A DNA stretch of 64,000 nt, taken from the NCBI GenBank assembly GCA_010356995.1, contig ML996691.1, positions 1 to 64,000 of the forward strand. The letters are read 5' to 3'. The DNA is from Trichodelitschia bisporula. Its lineage: Eukaryota; Ascomycota; Dothideomycetes; Phaeotrichales; Phaeotrichaceae. Below, in pieces: positions 30,422 to 42,100 of this stretch (its first letter is position 1; each line of letters starts with the position of its first letter). The notes beneath the pieces were generated by a model, which worked only from the letters and a program-made list of their open reading frames with translations, was not told where the DNA came from and searched no databases. The translations under genes were made by a program, and so were the position numbers.

Positions 30422-31739
30422 TCAACGCCGGAACCGCCCCTTGCCCTTCGCCTTGGTGTTCTGGTTCTTGATCTTGAGCTTGCGGAAGTTGCTCGCCGGC
30501 TTCGCCTTGCGCTTGATCGCCTTGGGCTTCTTGGCTGGAGTCTCGGGCGCCTCAGTGTCGTCGTCCACCGCCTCAGCCGCCCCGACCGCCTCGGGTTCCT
30601 TCTCCGCCTCCTCCTCGCTGTCGACTGGTTGCACCACAGGCGCCGCCTTAACGACGGGGCGCATATTGACCCGCCGCGTGGTGCGCTTCTGGCCTTTCTT
30701 CTTCCACGTTCGCGTCTGTGTCTCCGCTCCCGTCTCCGCTTGTTCCTCCTCCGGCTGCACAAAGCCCTCAGCATCTAACTCGCTGCTGCGTTCCATCGTC
30801 GTGTTCTTAATCATCTCGACAAGAGGATTCTTTTTCGCCTTCTTCGGCGGCGACCCGCCCTCCATCTCGCGCAGTATGGCCTCGTCTTCCTCCAGCTGGG
30901 CTTCCTCCTGCTCGCGCAGCTCCGCAATCATCTTGCTCAGCGGCTTGGAAGAGAACTTCGGCTTCCACGGCGCCGGGTCGAGCGCGCGTTCGAACTCCTC
31001 AGACACTGTTTCCAGGGCAGCGTAGCGTCCCAGCCCCGTCTCGCCCTCCTTCTTGGGTGACATGAACATGCGTAGATAGCGCCCCTTGCTCTCCGATTGC
31101 GGCGTGCGCCCACCGCGCGCCGGCGTGGCAAACTCGTAGTCGTCAGAGTTGCAAGTGCGCGAGGGTGTGTTTTGAATCGGCTCGAGAGGCGCGCGGGGCG
31201 GCGTGTCAAACAGCGAGATTGGGATGCCATTCTTCTGAGGGGTGGGCCCGATGCGGTCCTTCTTGAACTTGGCCTTTGGCGTCTCAAACAGTACCGGCGT
31301 GCGTATCTTCTGCGGCGTGACGTCCGAGGTGACAGTGTTTCCCCGGAATGCCTCGTACTTGCGCTTCTGCGGCGTGCTGACAGCTGCTTCTTTGCGCTCG
31401 ATAGCGGAGTGGGTGGTGGACCGCTCGGGGCGGGGAAGTCTGCGTGAAGGTGTGCCCGGTTCGGCGTACACTTGTGGGGTAGGTGTCGTCGCACGACGTG
31501 AGGGAGTGGTCGGGTCCTTTGGCTTCAGCGAGTCCTGCAGCTTATGGTACTCAGTGTATTTGGCGGCTGGTGGGATCAGCATTGCACACTCTCGACTGTC
31601 GAGCCGGTGACTTACCAATGGCGGGATCAGCTTTGATGTCGGCTTTGGCCGCTTTGCGGTCATGCTGGGCAAGGAAAGAGCGCTCCCAGGCCTTGAGTTC
31701 AGCGCGCAGAGCGACGCTGCGCTGCGTAAGAGACTCCAT
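30422..31739 (-). CDS. SLD2: DNA replication regulator SLD2
   Basis: Exon 1 (31739-31616) and exon 2 (31566-30422), joined by a 49-nt intron, give 422 residues. The N-terminus ALRAELKAWERSFLAQH followed by KADIKADPAIAAKYTEYHKL is the Sld2 homology block. About sixteen S/T-P sites follow, many as TPQK or SPKK, which fits an essential CDK target. Sld2 phosphorylated by S-CDK binds Dpb11 and triggers helicase loading at origins. The C-terminus is strongly basic (AIKRKAKPASNFRKLKIKNQ), as expected for the DNA-binding tail. The gene is divergent from IST1 across a 435-bp gap that contains an MluI box. Confidence 0.9.
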
Positions 31740-32174
31740 GATGGAGTAAGAATGCAGGTGAGGATGTGTGCGTGATGGATGAAGATGAGTTAGGTGCTGT
31801 TGAGTGTGAAGGCGTTGAAGGTGAAGGTGGTGAGGAGGTGAAAATGGCAATGCTGGTGACGTGTTATGGAATGGGTGAAGGATCAATGTTGACTAGACAT
31901 GTAGGGAAATGGAGGAGAATACGTTAGAAGATGTGGTGGAAGAGCTGTGGCCCCAACGCGCTTCGCGACATCGCGACGCGTTAAAGCCACATGTGAGCAC
32001 AGGCCACTCCGGCCACACAACCCCCACGACCCCGCCTGCGCCACCTCCACCAAGGTTCCTGCGCTGCCTATCACCAACTACACACAACAGCGAAGCTACA
32101 TCTCTTCTCTTCTCATCCCACCTCTCTACTCTCGACATTCTCTCTTATTACTGAACACATTCACTGCCGCCACC
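31740..32174. promoter_or_regulatory. SLD2/IST1 divergent promoter with MluI cell-cycle box
   Basis: TCGCGACGCGT at 31971-31981 contains a perfect ACGCGT (31976-31981), the MBF/MCB element of fungal G1/S genes, about 240 bp upstream of the SLD2 ATG. A second CGCGACA lies at 31964-31970. Regulation by MBF is inferred from motif and gene function. Confidence 0.5.
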
Positions 32175-33112
32175 ATGCCGACGCCTTCCACCCTCGTCGT
32201 ACGTTCCTCCTGTCCCTTCAACCACCACTAACCCCGCAGTCCCGCCTCAAGGTGCAGCTTAAGCTGTCTATATCTCGCCTCCGCATGATCCAGCAAAAGG
32301 ACACAGCACTAGCCAAACAACAACGTCGAGCTATGGCACAGCTCCTCGAGGTGCAGTCGGCCTCTCTACAACCCTGACCCGTCTAACTCCAGCAGCAAGA
32401 CAAGCTCGAATCCGCACGCATCAGGGTGGAGAACATCATTCGGAGCGACATAACAACCGAGCTACACGAGATTCTGGAGCTGTACTGCGAGCTCCTAATT
32501 GCACGCTCGCAGCTCCTCGACCCGCCCACCAGCCCTCTCCGCACCGATCCTCCCACCGTCGACCCTGGTCTCGAAGAAGCCGTCCGCAGCATCATCTATG
32601 CGGCACCTCGCACCGAGATCAAAGAACTACACGCCGCACGGGCGTTGCTGGTAGAGAAGTTTGGGAAGGAGTTTAGCGTCAGTGCGGTGGATGGCGAAGG
32701 CGTCGCGGACCGCGTACTCAAGAAGCTGGCTATCACGAGCCCGCCGCCCGAGCTCGTCGATGCGTATCTACGTGAGATAGGACGCACGTACGGCGTGCGC
32801 TTCCCCGGTGATCCGCCGCCGACGGAGGAGGATGACAGTGATGAGGGTGATGGCGGAACGAAGGTCAAGGCCCTCGAGGCGCCGATTGAGGCTGAGGAGC
32901 TCAGTCGCGCAACACCTCCAACTGACTTGGGCGTTAGCAGTCCGGTGCGGATTGCGCCGGCAAGTCCTAGTACGGAGAATGTCACGCCCAAGATCAAGTT
33001 ACCTGGACAGGGCGCGGCTAAGGCGAGGAGGACGAGTGAGGGGCGGCTAGTGGGGGGGAGTGTGCCGGATGTGGATGAGTTGTCGAAGCGGTTTGCGGCG
33101 CTGAAGCGGTAG
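32175..33112 (+). CDS. IST1: IST1, ESCRT-III regulator
   Basis: Three exons (32175-32198, 32240-32350, 32396-33112) give 283 residues. The helical core reads SRLKVQLKLSISRLRMIQQK, KQQRRAMAQLLE, SARIRVENIIRSD and ELHEILELYCELLIARSQLL, as in human and yeast Ist1. The family binds Did2 and Vps4 and tunes ESCRT-III disassembly in multivesicular body sorting and cytokinesis. The second intron ends in a CAGCAG tandem acceptor; the downstream AG (32395) fits the family spacing LLEQDKLES better than the upstream one (32392), which would add one Gln. The C-terminal region is acidic and disordered, ending DVDELSKRFAALKR, a likely MIT-interacting motif. Confidence 0.92.
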
Positions 33113-33844
33113 TATCGTGGTTAGGGTGCAAACTGATAGGCGTTTAGAGACGGTCGCTGCTGGGCGGTTATGAATTCATCATTGGCCATCATCAGCTTCC
33201 TTTCCACAGCGTGCCTTTCGCCATAGGACAGTGATCATCAGGCACGGCCTTACTGATGTTTTCCTAGTTCAAGGTCGACCAATCGGACAGGAAATCGTCC
33301 CTCACAGCCCTAGGTCTGGTGTCCCTGGGTTACTTCTCATCTCAGCCTTGGCGATTCAGCCTTGTCCTACAACCTCAACACTACAACGAACAATCACCAC
33401 AATTGGGAATTCCGAGCAAATGGCCGTCCAGCATTTCCGGCACATGGCTCCTCGGGTGCAACCAAAACGGGCAACAAGCTACACGAGCTAACGGTGTACG
33501 AAAGTCCAGTCCCACCCCGCACGAGCCGCCCTCAATCCGCAACAAGACACGGGCACGCCCAAGAACACCACCAAAATAGGCCACCTCGGCGACTACACCT
33601 ATACGGAGAGTAAATTGGATCATGCGCCGAACAGACGGAGCCCAGCCCTCCGGCACCAAATTTCCTGATTATTCCCAATTTGAGAGCCCTTCTAGACGGT
33701 TTCTCCGGAAGCTTATGCTCCGCTAACGGCCCTCAATTTATGTCCCATGTAGCACCCGTGGCGTTCAGCTCCAGCTCGTATATCACCTTCCCCACGCCCC
33801 AGCCGCACTCCTCACGACACGTCAAACTCCCCACCGTCGCCAAA
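33113..33844. other. Intergenic, nothing recognised
   Basis: A 732-bp stretch between IST1 and the GH6 gene. It must contain the promoter of the secreted glycosidase. No clear TATA box or known sugar-regulator site was found. Confidence 0.5.
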
Positions 33845-35154
33845 ATGAAGTTCTCCCTCGCTGCGCTCCTCCCCCTCGCCGCCGCCGTCGCGGTCCCCGA
33901 GCCAACCGCTCCAGGCAACGCTTGGGATATGCGTGTCGTCGAGGAGCCCGCGGCGACAGCCGCGCCCGACGCCAGCGCTGCCGGCGGTAACCCCTTCAGT
34001 GGGGCCAAACTCTACGCGAACAAATTCTACGCCTCCGAAGTCGCGAACCTCGCCATTCCCAGCCTGGCCAACAAAGCGCTCGCACCCAAGGCGTCGGCGG
34101 TAGCCAAAGTGCCCTCCTTTTTCTGGATGGATACGATGTCGAAAGTGCCCATGATTGCGGATTTCGTGGCTGATGCGAAGAAGACGGGGGCGAATTTGAT
34201 TCCCCTGGTGGTGTACGACATGCCGGACCGCGATTGCTCCGCGCTGGCGAGTAACGGCGAGTTGAGTATTGCGGGCGGTGGCGCGGCGAAGTACAAGGAG
34301 TATATCGCGGCGATCAAGAAGCAGCTTCAAGCAGCTTCGAGCATGAAATTCGTGCTCGTCGTCGGTGGGTTTTCCCCTCCCTTCTTCATCAACCTCCCTA
34401 CTAACGCAAACCGCAGAGCCCGACTCCCTCGCGAACATGATAACCAACATGAACGTGCAGAAATGCTCCGGCGCCGCGGCCACCTACAAAGAACTCACCG
34501 TGCACGCGCTCAAAGAACTCAACCTCCCCAACGTGTCCATGTACCTCGACGCTGGGCACGGCGGGTGGCTGGGCTGGGACGCGAACATCACGCCCGCCGC
34601 GCAGCTCTACGCGCAGATCTACCAGCAGGCGGGCAAGCCGCAAGCGGTCCGCGGGCTGGCGACAAATGTGGCGAATTATAATGCATGGACGGCGCAGAGC
34701 TGTGCGGCTTATACGACGCCGAATAAGAATTGTGATGAGAAGAGATATGTACATGCTTTGGGGCCGTTGTTGGCGCAGCAGGGCTTCCCGGCTCATTTCA
34801 TCATGGATACCTGTGAGCCACCCGGGTTTTCACTCCTATTGAGTGCCTGCTAACCCCCCCTCCCTAGCCCGCAACGGCGTCCAACCCACCAAGCAACAAG
34901 CCTGGGGTAACTGGTGCAACGTCATCGGGACCGGGTTCGGCGTGCGGCCCTCCGCCAACACGGGCGACGAGCTGCTCGACGCCTTCGTGTGGATCAAGCC
35001 CGGCGGCGAGTGTGACGGCACATCTGATAGCAGCGCGCCGCGGTACGACGCGCATTGCAGCAGTCCCGATGCGCTGCAGCCGGCGCCGCAAGCGGGTACG
35101 TGGTTCCAGGCGTATTTCGAGCAGTTGCTGGCGAACGCCAACCCTCCTTTCTAA
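33845..35154 (+). CDS. Glycoside hydrolase family 6 cellulase (cellobiohydrolase/endoglucanase), secreted
   Basis: Three exons (33845-34364, 34417-34812, 34868-35154), introns 52 and 55 nt, give 400 residues. A signal peptide MKFSLAALLPLAAAVAVPEP starts the protein. The two GH6 signatures are present: VVYDMPDRDCSALASNGE, with the proton-donor Asp at about residue 130, and VVEPDSLANM, with Asp at about 176. DAGHGGWLGWDANI and FVWIKPGGECDGTSDSSAPR supply the substrate tunnel. GH6 enzymes are inverting beta-1,4-glucanases that cut cellulose from the non-reducing end. No CBM1 is present, so this is a single-domain form. It is followed 341 bp downstream by a second secreted polysaccharide enzyme in the same direction. 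Confidence 0.95.
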
Positions 35155-35495
35155 ATGACGGGAATACGGGTGGTAGATGGAGACGGAGATTATGGAGCTG
35201 GAACACGTGGGGAGAACAAAATGTGACCATAGTGGAGGGGCGGGATTTTCCGAGGGATAATGCACCATCCTGGTTCGCGAACTTAGCCCGCGTTGTAAAT
35301 TTTCCGTGACTATAGGGGTGCTATATGTGATGCAGGGCAGTGGCGCCGCTTAAAGGGCTCTATTCTCCGACGGGCCGTGTAGAGGACGGTCTAGGCGTAG
35401 CTCGGTGCACGGGGCCAGCCTGTCGCGGGTGCCGTATATACACTTTGTAGCTAGCTGTCAGTAGCTCTCTGAAACCATCACCTACCCGTTCCACG
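35155..35495 (+). promoter_or_regulatory. Promoter region of the PL20-like gene
   Basis: This 341-bp gap holds a TATATA at 35435-35440, 56 bp before the next ATG, followed by a short leader. No other motif is recognised. Confidence 0.5.
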
Positions 35496-36371
35496 ATGCG
35501 TCTCTTCCTCCTCGCGTCCGCGGGTTTCGCCGCAGCCGGCTCCATCCTCTGGGATGGCCGCTTCAACGACTTCGCCTCCTCCACCGATCTCTCCAAATGG
35601 AGCTGGGCCTCCCAAGTGGGTCCCTACCAGTACTACATCCACGGCGCGGGGCCAGTCGACAAATACGTCTCCCTATCCCCCAGCTACAAGAACCCCGCGG
35701 ACTCTGCCTCCAAGCAAGGCGCAAAGATCAGCATCGACCCGACTGCAAAATGGAACAGCGATATGTGGCGCACGGAGCTGATTCCGCAAACGAAGGCCCC
35801 GATTGCGAAGGGGAAGGTGGCGTATCACTTTAGTGTTATGCGGAAGGAGAAGAATGCGCCGAGTACGGTGCACGAACATCAGGTTTGCTTTTTGTACGTA
35901 GGACTGGGCTTCCGATATGATTCTGGACAAGGCTGATAGCCCGCAGTGAGAGCCATTTCACGGAGCTGAAGTACGGGTGGGTCAACGGCGAGCAGGGCAC
36001 ATCAAACGGCAATCTGCAGTGGATGGTTGGCGGGCAGTCGAAGTGGAAGACGGAGTGGAAGGCCGATGTATGGCACAACGTTGCTTATGAGATCGATTTC
36101 GCCGCGAATACGGTTGGGTTCTGGCACTCGACTGGCGGGGATCCGTTGAAGCAAACTGTGGCGCCGATGAAGGCGAGTACGAGCTCGGTAAGTGGAGTTT
36201 TGAGGGGGAATGATACAGCGCTGATGGTGGCAGAATGGTGCGGATTGGCATCTTGGTGTGTTGAGGCTGCCAAGGGCGGGACACGATAGTAGTGCGACGG
36301 AGGATTGGTATTTTAGTGGGGTGTATATTGAGAGTGGGCCGGTTACAACGGCAGTGAAGGGGCCGGCGTAA
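35496..36371 (+). CDS. Secreted jelly-roll polysaccharide lyase, PL20 glucuronan-lyase-like
   Basis: Three exons (35496-35893, 35947-36187, 36234-36371), introns 53 and 46 nt, give 258 residues. A signal peptide MRLFLLASAGFAAAG is followed by SILWDGRFNDF, KWSWASQVGPYQYYIHG, the MWRTELIPQT strand, VHEHQVCFFESHFTELKYGW, WHNVAYEIDF and NGADWHLGVLRLPR. Size and motifs fit fungal PL20 beta-1,4-glucuronan lyases, which cleave polyglucuronate by beta-elimination; GH131-type jelly-roll glucanases are the main alternative. It stands directly behind the GH6 gene in the same direction, which suggests shared use on plant or fungal wall polymers. Confidence 0.78.
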
Positions 36372-36883
36372 GGGTGAGCTGGTGCTGTTAGCATTGGTAG
36401 AAGGGATCCGGAGCCGGAAGAAGAAGAGTAAGCGGCTCATGATAGAGGTGTCTTGAGAGAAGCAAGATGCGGAGATGCATGATGTATATGATGCCATTGA
36501 ATGCCGTGATCCCGCTTGTTGAGTTACGCCCGCGAAGCCGGCGTAGACTGTCTCCGGTGATTTCGTAATTTTTTAGGTAGACAGGAGGGCATAAATTAAG
36601 AGGTTCCGTCGATCCGGCATGTATACCCGCGAGATGATGATGGATCATGTACGATGCCGTGATATCAAAGCCGCGATCCCCGCTTTGTTGTTGTCGTCCC
36701 CCCCCCCTGCCCCTTGCCGCGAAGTCACCGCGCCAAGCACACCCCACCACCCCGCGGCCCGCATCGCCATCACCAGGCACCTCACCACTGTGCTTGCGAC
36801 AACTCCCCCAATACCACACTCAACCTCTCCTCACTTCCTCAGACTCTTCAAAATCCTCCTCACGCACCTCCCGAACCACAACC
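36372..36883. other. Intergenic before NEDD8
   Basis: A 512-bp stretch. The right half (36690-36880) is a C-rich CCCA/CACC leader. No gene is recognised. Confidence 0.5.
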
Positions 36884-37266
36884 ATGCTCATCAAGTAACG
36901 CGCCCTCCCCCGCTCTTTCCGTTCCTCACTAATACCCCGCAGAGTCCGCACCCTAACCGGCAAAGAAATCGAACTCGACATCGAGCCCGACTACAAGGTG
37001 TCCAAGATCAAGGAGCGGGTCGAGGAGAAGGAGGGCATTCCGCCCGTGCAGCAACGACTTATCTTTGGTGGGAAGCAGATGTAGGTCACGCCCTTTTCCT
37101 GGGAGGAGGAAGGGATGGCGGGAGAAAGAGATGGGGGGGGATGTAATGGGAGTCAGAGCCGGGCTAACGTATGCATAGGGCCGACGACAAATCCGCGAAC
37201 GATTACGGTCTCGAGGGAGGGAATACACTGCATCTTGTGCTTGCGCTGCGCGGGGGACGGTGCTGA
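36884..37266 (+). CDS. RUB1: NEDD8/Rub1 ubiquitin-like modifier
   Basis: Three exons (36884-36894, 36943-37080, 37179-37266) give 78 residues: [40 protein letters not shown] and [18 protein letters not shown] followed by Arg-Cys. After processing at Gly76 the modifier is conjugated to cullins and activates SCF-type ubiquitin ligases. NEDD8-specific features include the Ala (LALRGG) before the di-glycine, where ubiquitin has Arg. The short RC tail must be removed by a Yuh1/DEN1-type protease. Introns are 48 and 98 nt, the second longer than most here. Confidence 0.95.
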
Positions 37267-37676
37267 GACTCCGGGTCAAGAGACTCGGTGTGATGGGCGA
37301 GATCAGAGGACAAAGACGGGCGAGAAATGTGCGAGAAATGGACGATTGGGCGGTGGCGTGATGAGGTTGGTAGGCATGATAGGATGCGGTGTGGTGCATG
37401 CATGGGTGCGAAGCAGATGAATAAACGCTGAGGCAACTCGTTTCTTTCCACTGGTCTGATATCTTGTGAGTTCTCATATACCACCTGGCATACCGAGAAG
37501 CAAGTAAGAAAATCTCCATAGCCCGTTTCCCACATCCAGTTTACAAGAGAACAAATCAAGTTCCATAAGTGTCATTTCCAGCCAACCTCCCAGCTAAACG
37601 CCGCACACTATGCCCAGGTACACCGCATCCATATTCCATATCCCATATCCCATAAAACAAAGAATCAGATCAACCC
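37267..37676. other. Intergenic between convergent genes
   Basis: A 410-bp gap between the NEDD8 and elongin A stop codons. No motif is recognised. Confidence 0.5.
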
Positions 37677-38417
37677 TCACCGCCTCTTATTCGGCAACAG
37701 CACGTTCACCTCCCTCTTCCGCTTCCGCATCCCCCCGGATGCAGGTGCAGGCGGCGGAGCCGAAGGCCCCGGCTCCTCCACACTCTCAATGCCCTTCTGC
37801 CTCTCCACCCCCTTCTCCCTCTCCTTCCCCTCCCCAACCCTCGAAGTCCTAATCCCCCCAGCCCCAGCCGGCTTAACCAACGGTCCCCTCTGCGGGACCA
37901 TCGCCGCCGGCGCCCTCTCCACAACCCCAATCCTACTCACCCCAACCGGCGTCCTCCTAACCTGCCCGCGAAACCGATCCACCAAGCCCCTATCCGCGAC
38001 CCTGCGCCTCGAATTCGGCACTATAACCCGCACCGGCGCAGAGACTAAATTGCGCTCCCTCTCCGCCTTGACATCACGCATGCGCTGCGCAAGCACAGCC
38101 TCGGCTTTAGCCGCTTCCCTCTCAGCCTCCTTCTTCAGTTTCGCGTACATCCGGCCCCAGTTCGTGGGATCGCGGGGTGCGTGGGCCGCCCGGTTGTAGT
38201 GTGGGATGTCGCGTTTGCAGAGTTTGTGCCATAGTTCGGAAGTGTGGGGTTTTAGATGGGGAGAAGAGGTTTCGAGGGCACGGAGTTGGGCTGGGTTTTC
38301 GATTCGGGCGAGGAGGGGGGCGATGAGGGTGAAGGGGGCGTCGCCGATGTCGGTTATGTTGGCGATGTTGTGGGAGAGCCTTTTCAGTGCGAGGGAGGCG
38401 AGGGAGGGGACGGGCAT
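37677..38417 (-). CDS. ELA1: Elongin A (transcription elongation factor subunit)
   Basis: A single exon of 246 residues. The N-terminal Elongin A homology domain reads PSLASLALKRLSHNIANITD, LIAPLLARIENPAQLRALET and SELWHKLCKRDIPHYN, covering the BC-box/F-box-like segment that binds elongin C. A helical stretch follows (NWGRMYAKLKKEAEREAAKA), then a disordered basic tail. Fungal Ela1 with Elc1 and Cul3 ubiquitylates stalled RNA polymerase II. Length is close to fungal relatives. The ATG at 38417 is the first in frame. Confidence 0.88.
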   Translation of the reverse strand: MPVPSLASLALKRLSHNIANITDIGDAPFTLIAPLLARIENPAQLRALETSSPHLKPHTSELWHKLCKRDIPHYNRAAHAPRDPTNWGRMYAKLKKEAEREAAKAEAVLAQRMRDVKAERERNLVSAPVRVIVPNSRRRVADRGLVDRFRGQVRRTPVGVSRIGVVERAPAAMVPQRGPLVKPAGAGGIRTSRVGEGKEREKGVERQKGIESVEEPGPSAPPPAPASGGMRKRKREVNVLLPNKRR

Positions 38418-39100
38418 TGTGCCGGTGGGGGGGTTGGGTGGTGAGGTGGGTGAGGCTGGCGTCGAAGCCGAAGACGGTAATTGACGGCGTGACGGCGTGT
38501 GATGGCACTTCGTGTAGTGTGATTGCAGCGTTTAGAGCAGCAGTATATAACGTGTGAGGGTTGTAACCGTGGTGTATGGTGGTCGTAGAGTGGGGGCTGC
38601 GGTAGTCGTAAGCAAGGCGCAGAACCCTGAAATGGTGAAGTGACGACGTACAGTGAGTCCTTGTGCAGCGAAAATGCAGTTCAGAGAGCGTGTGTATCCT
38701 TTCGAAAGCAATGATCAAAGACGTACAGTGAATGCAAAGGCGGAGTGTAGAAACAAAGAGAGGCGACGTCGTCGTCATGAACTGGGGCTGCGCCCGCCGC
38801 CCAGGGCCAAGCCACCGGAGAAAGTCATAGCCGCCCCGGTCCGCAACCTGGCCGTGATAGGGCGGTAACAACTTTTGCGGTTAGCCCTGAAACACAGTGG
38901 CACAGCGGAGCACGTGGAGCGGCCAGGACACAAGGCTGACATTGACGGAGTATCACCATTGTCCTTAAGCGTAAAGCTTCACGAAAATCGTCATTGTTGT
39001 GGAATAACAAACTGGCCGCATTATCCATCTCTCGTTACCCACCTCGCATCGCTACTCAACGCCCAACTCCCGCTACGGTATCATCGCCCACTCTCCCACC
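38418..39100. other. Intergenic, nothing recognised
   Basis: A 683-bp stretch between elongin A and the 3' end of MCM4. It contains the elongin A promoter; no gene, repeat or known site is seen. Confidence 0.5.
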
Positions 39101-42100
39101 CTAAACCACGCCCGTCAACCGCCTAACCGTCCTCCTAGCCCCCTCCCCAGCAAGCTGTACCTGGCCTTCAAGTTCAAGCGCCCGCAATACTTCCAGCACC
39201 TCCTGCCCCTCAACACTACCTCCACTCTCCCCCTCTGATAGGCGCCTAACCACATCTGCAACCCTGACCACACCCACAGCCCCTCCACGGAGCATATCAT
39301 CCAACAACCCCAACACCGCCGCCTTCAAATCCCCCTTGCGCCTCCTCTCCAACGCACTCCCCCCCTCAGTCAACAAGCCCATATCAATCAACCCCGTCCT
39401 TGCATCCGTCGCCGCCTGCTTAATCGCACTCTTAATCAACCTCACCGCCTCCTCGACATCGCTCGCCTCGACGATAGGCGAAAGACGCATCTTAGCATGT
39501 GCCTCGGACAGGCGCACCATGCTCTCGAGCTGCCGCGTCGTGGCCGTAATACGACGCTCGGCGGACCGGACGTCTGCGCCGAGCGCACGCATCGCGACGT
39601 ATGCGTCGACGAGGGCGATGGAGGCGGGCTCCGTGAGGCGCGGTTGGATGTGTTGCCGCGCGTAGGAGATGTAGGCGGTTAGGAACTCCACAGGCTAGTA
39701 GGCGGGGTTAGTAAGGTTAGGAAGGGAAAGGGATGGAGAGGACGTACCACAATTTCCAGCGCGGACGCATTCTCCGGTGTGTCCTCGAGGTACATGCTAA
39801 CCATGTGCCGTGCGAGCCGGCGATCACTCGCCTCGTCAATACGATCCAACACAAGATAGACCAGATCGAAACGCGAGAGGAGCGTTGGGGGGAGGTCGAT
39901 GTTGGCTGGGACGGGTAGGTTGGGGTTATACTTGCTGCCGATCGGGTTGGCAGAAGCGAGGATGCTGGTGCGGGCGTTGAGCGTGGTGATGATGCCTGCT
40001 TTTGCGATGGACACGGTTTGCTGCTCCATTACTTCGTGCAAAACACTGCGCGTCGATTCGGACATTTTGTCAAACTCGTCGATGCAGCAAACGCCCCCGT
40101 CGCTGAGTACCAGTGCGCCGGATTCGAGCACCAGCTGGCGCGTCTCCGGGTCGCGAGTAACGTAGGCGGTCAGACCGACGGCGGACGAGCCCTTGCCAGA
40201 CGTGTACACACCGCGGGGCGCGATCTTGTGCACGTACTGCAGCAGCTGCGACTTCGCGGTGGAGGGGTCACCGCAGAGTAGCACGTTGATGTCGCCGCGG
40301 TACTTGGGGGACCCGCCTTTCTCGAAGCTCTTGTTCGTGCCGCCGAAGAGCTGCAGCAGGATGCCCTTCTTCACATCGTCCATCTCGTAGATACTCGGCG
40401 CGAGGGAGCGGGAGAGTAAATCGTAAACGTCTGGCCGCGCGGCCGTAGCTTTGATGCGCGCTTCTTCTTCCTCGCTGATCTTGCGCACCTCGCGTACCTC
40501 CCCCGCGACCTGGTTGGCGAGTTCTTCTTCCATAGTGGACGTGTCGATGCCCATGCGCCGCTTGTCGACTTTCTGGATGTGCACGCCGTCGACGTACGTC
40601 TTGAAGATGTTCTTGACCGTGCGCATCCGCGGATTCACCCTCACCGCATTGCTCTTGAATATCCCCGTGATTTCAACCCGGTCGCCTGCCTTGCACACGT
40701 CCACCAATTCGTCGTACACGCACAGGGACACCGAGTGCGGCGTCTGCCCATCCGGCACGCTATCCGGCGTCTCCTGCAGCTTGATGACCTGCTTGTCCGA
40801 GAACGCAGAGCGGTTGTGCACGATCTGCATCGCATTCGGGCTGTTGCACCCGGGACGCGGACACGCCGTCGGTTCCGCAATCTTGCCGCGATCAAGATCA
40901 ACAACAATGGCGTGATTGCAGACAGCGCACTTGAAGAACGCGTTCTTCATGTCCGGGATAATCGGCGTCGTGCGAATAACTAGCCCCTTGACACTGACCA
41001 ATTTGTCCATGTCGCCGGGATTCAACTCGCGCAGGTTAATCGTGTGATCCAGCCCAAACGGCCGCACCATGTATCGCTTGTCGCTGACCTCAGACACCAC
41101 ATCCGGCACCGCAGCCAGCGCAGGGCCAACCGCCGGTGTGTCCGGTGCATCGGAGCTGGGAACCGGCATCGCGCTCGACTCGCGCTGCTCGCGCGCATTA
41201 TGCATTGCCAAAATCCGCTGGCGCTCCTCATGCATCTTCAGCCCCGCCAGGTCAATCATAACATCCTTAATAACCGTGTCGACAATCGGAATAATCTCCT
41301 CCGGGAACTGCTGCAGCTGGTACCACAGCTTCATCGTCGGCGGATAGGCCTTCAAGTTCCGCATGTCGAGATTAAGCGCTGTAACCCCAAACTCCAGCAT
41401 CATGCGGAGCATATCCATATACTCCTTCTGCATGGCGGGATCATCCTCCGGCAGGACCTCCTCCGCCCTCAACTCCCCCTCCTTAATAAGCCGATACCGC
41501 CGCTGGAAGTTCCGCAGGAAATCGTTAAACGCATACGCCGTATCCGCAAGACTGATATTCGTCCCCCAAACAACCATATTATCCCGCCCGCCCAGCGCAT
41601 CCGCGTCCGACGTTCCGGGGTCCATATTCGAAAACGTCGGCGCCTCGGACCCAGGCACAGGCATCCCATCTGCACCCACCATCATCCTGCGCCTCCGCTC
41701 GGCATTCGAGCCCCAGAAGTCGGAATGGATGTCCCCGCGCGTTGTCCGGGCGCCAGAACGCGGCTCGCTCAGCGCCTCGCGCACGAACAGCGCGCTGGAA
41801 CTCGATCCAGGAACCTCGGGCAGTGGAGCCGGCGTTGGCGGCGCGGAGCTATCATATCTAATCGGCGAAGATTCTACCCTATCAGCCACGCACCACTTTC
41901 ACACCACAGCACTTACCTCCATGCGCACCCGAGCGCCGCGTAGCGCGCGGTGTGGTCTCGTCCTCGTCCATCGGGAGCGGCGAACTCGTCGGCGGGGCGT
42001 CGCGCGGCGTGCCAGCGGGCGAGTCACGGAAGAAGAGCGGACTGGAGGCGGGGACGCCTTGCCGGTTTGCTGGGGCGCGGGAGGCTTCGGCGAGGAGTTG

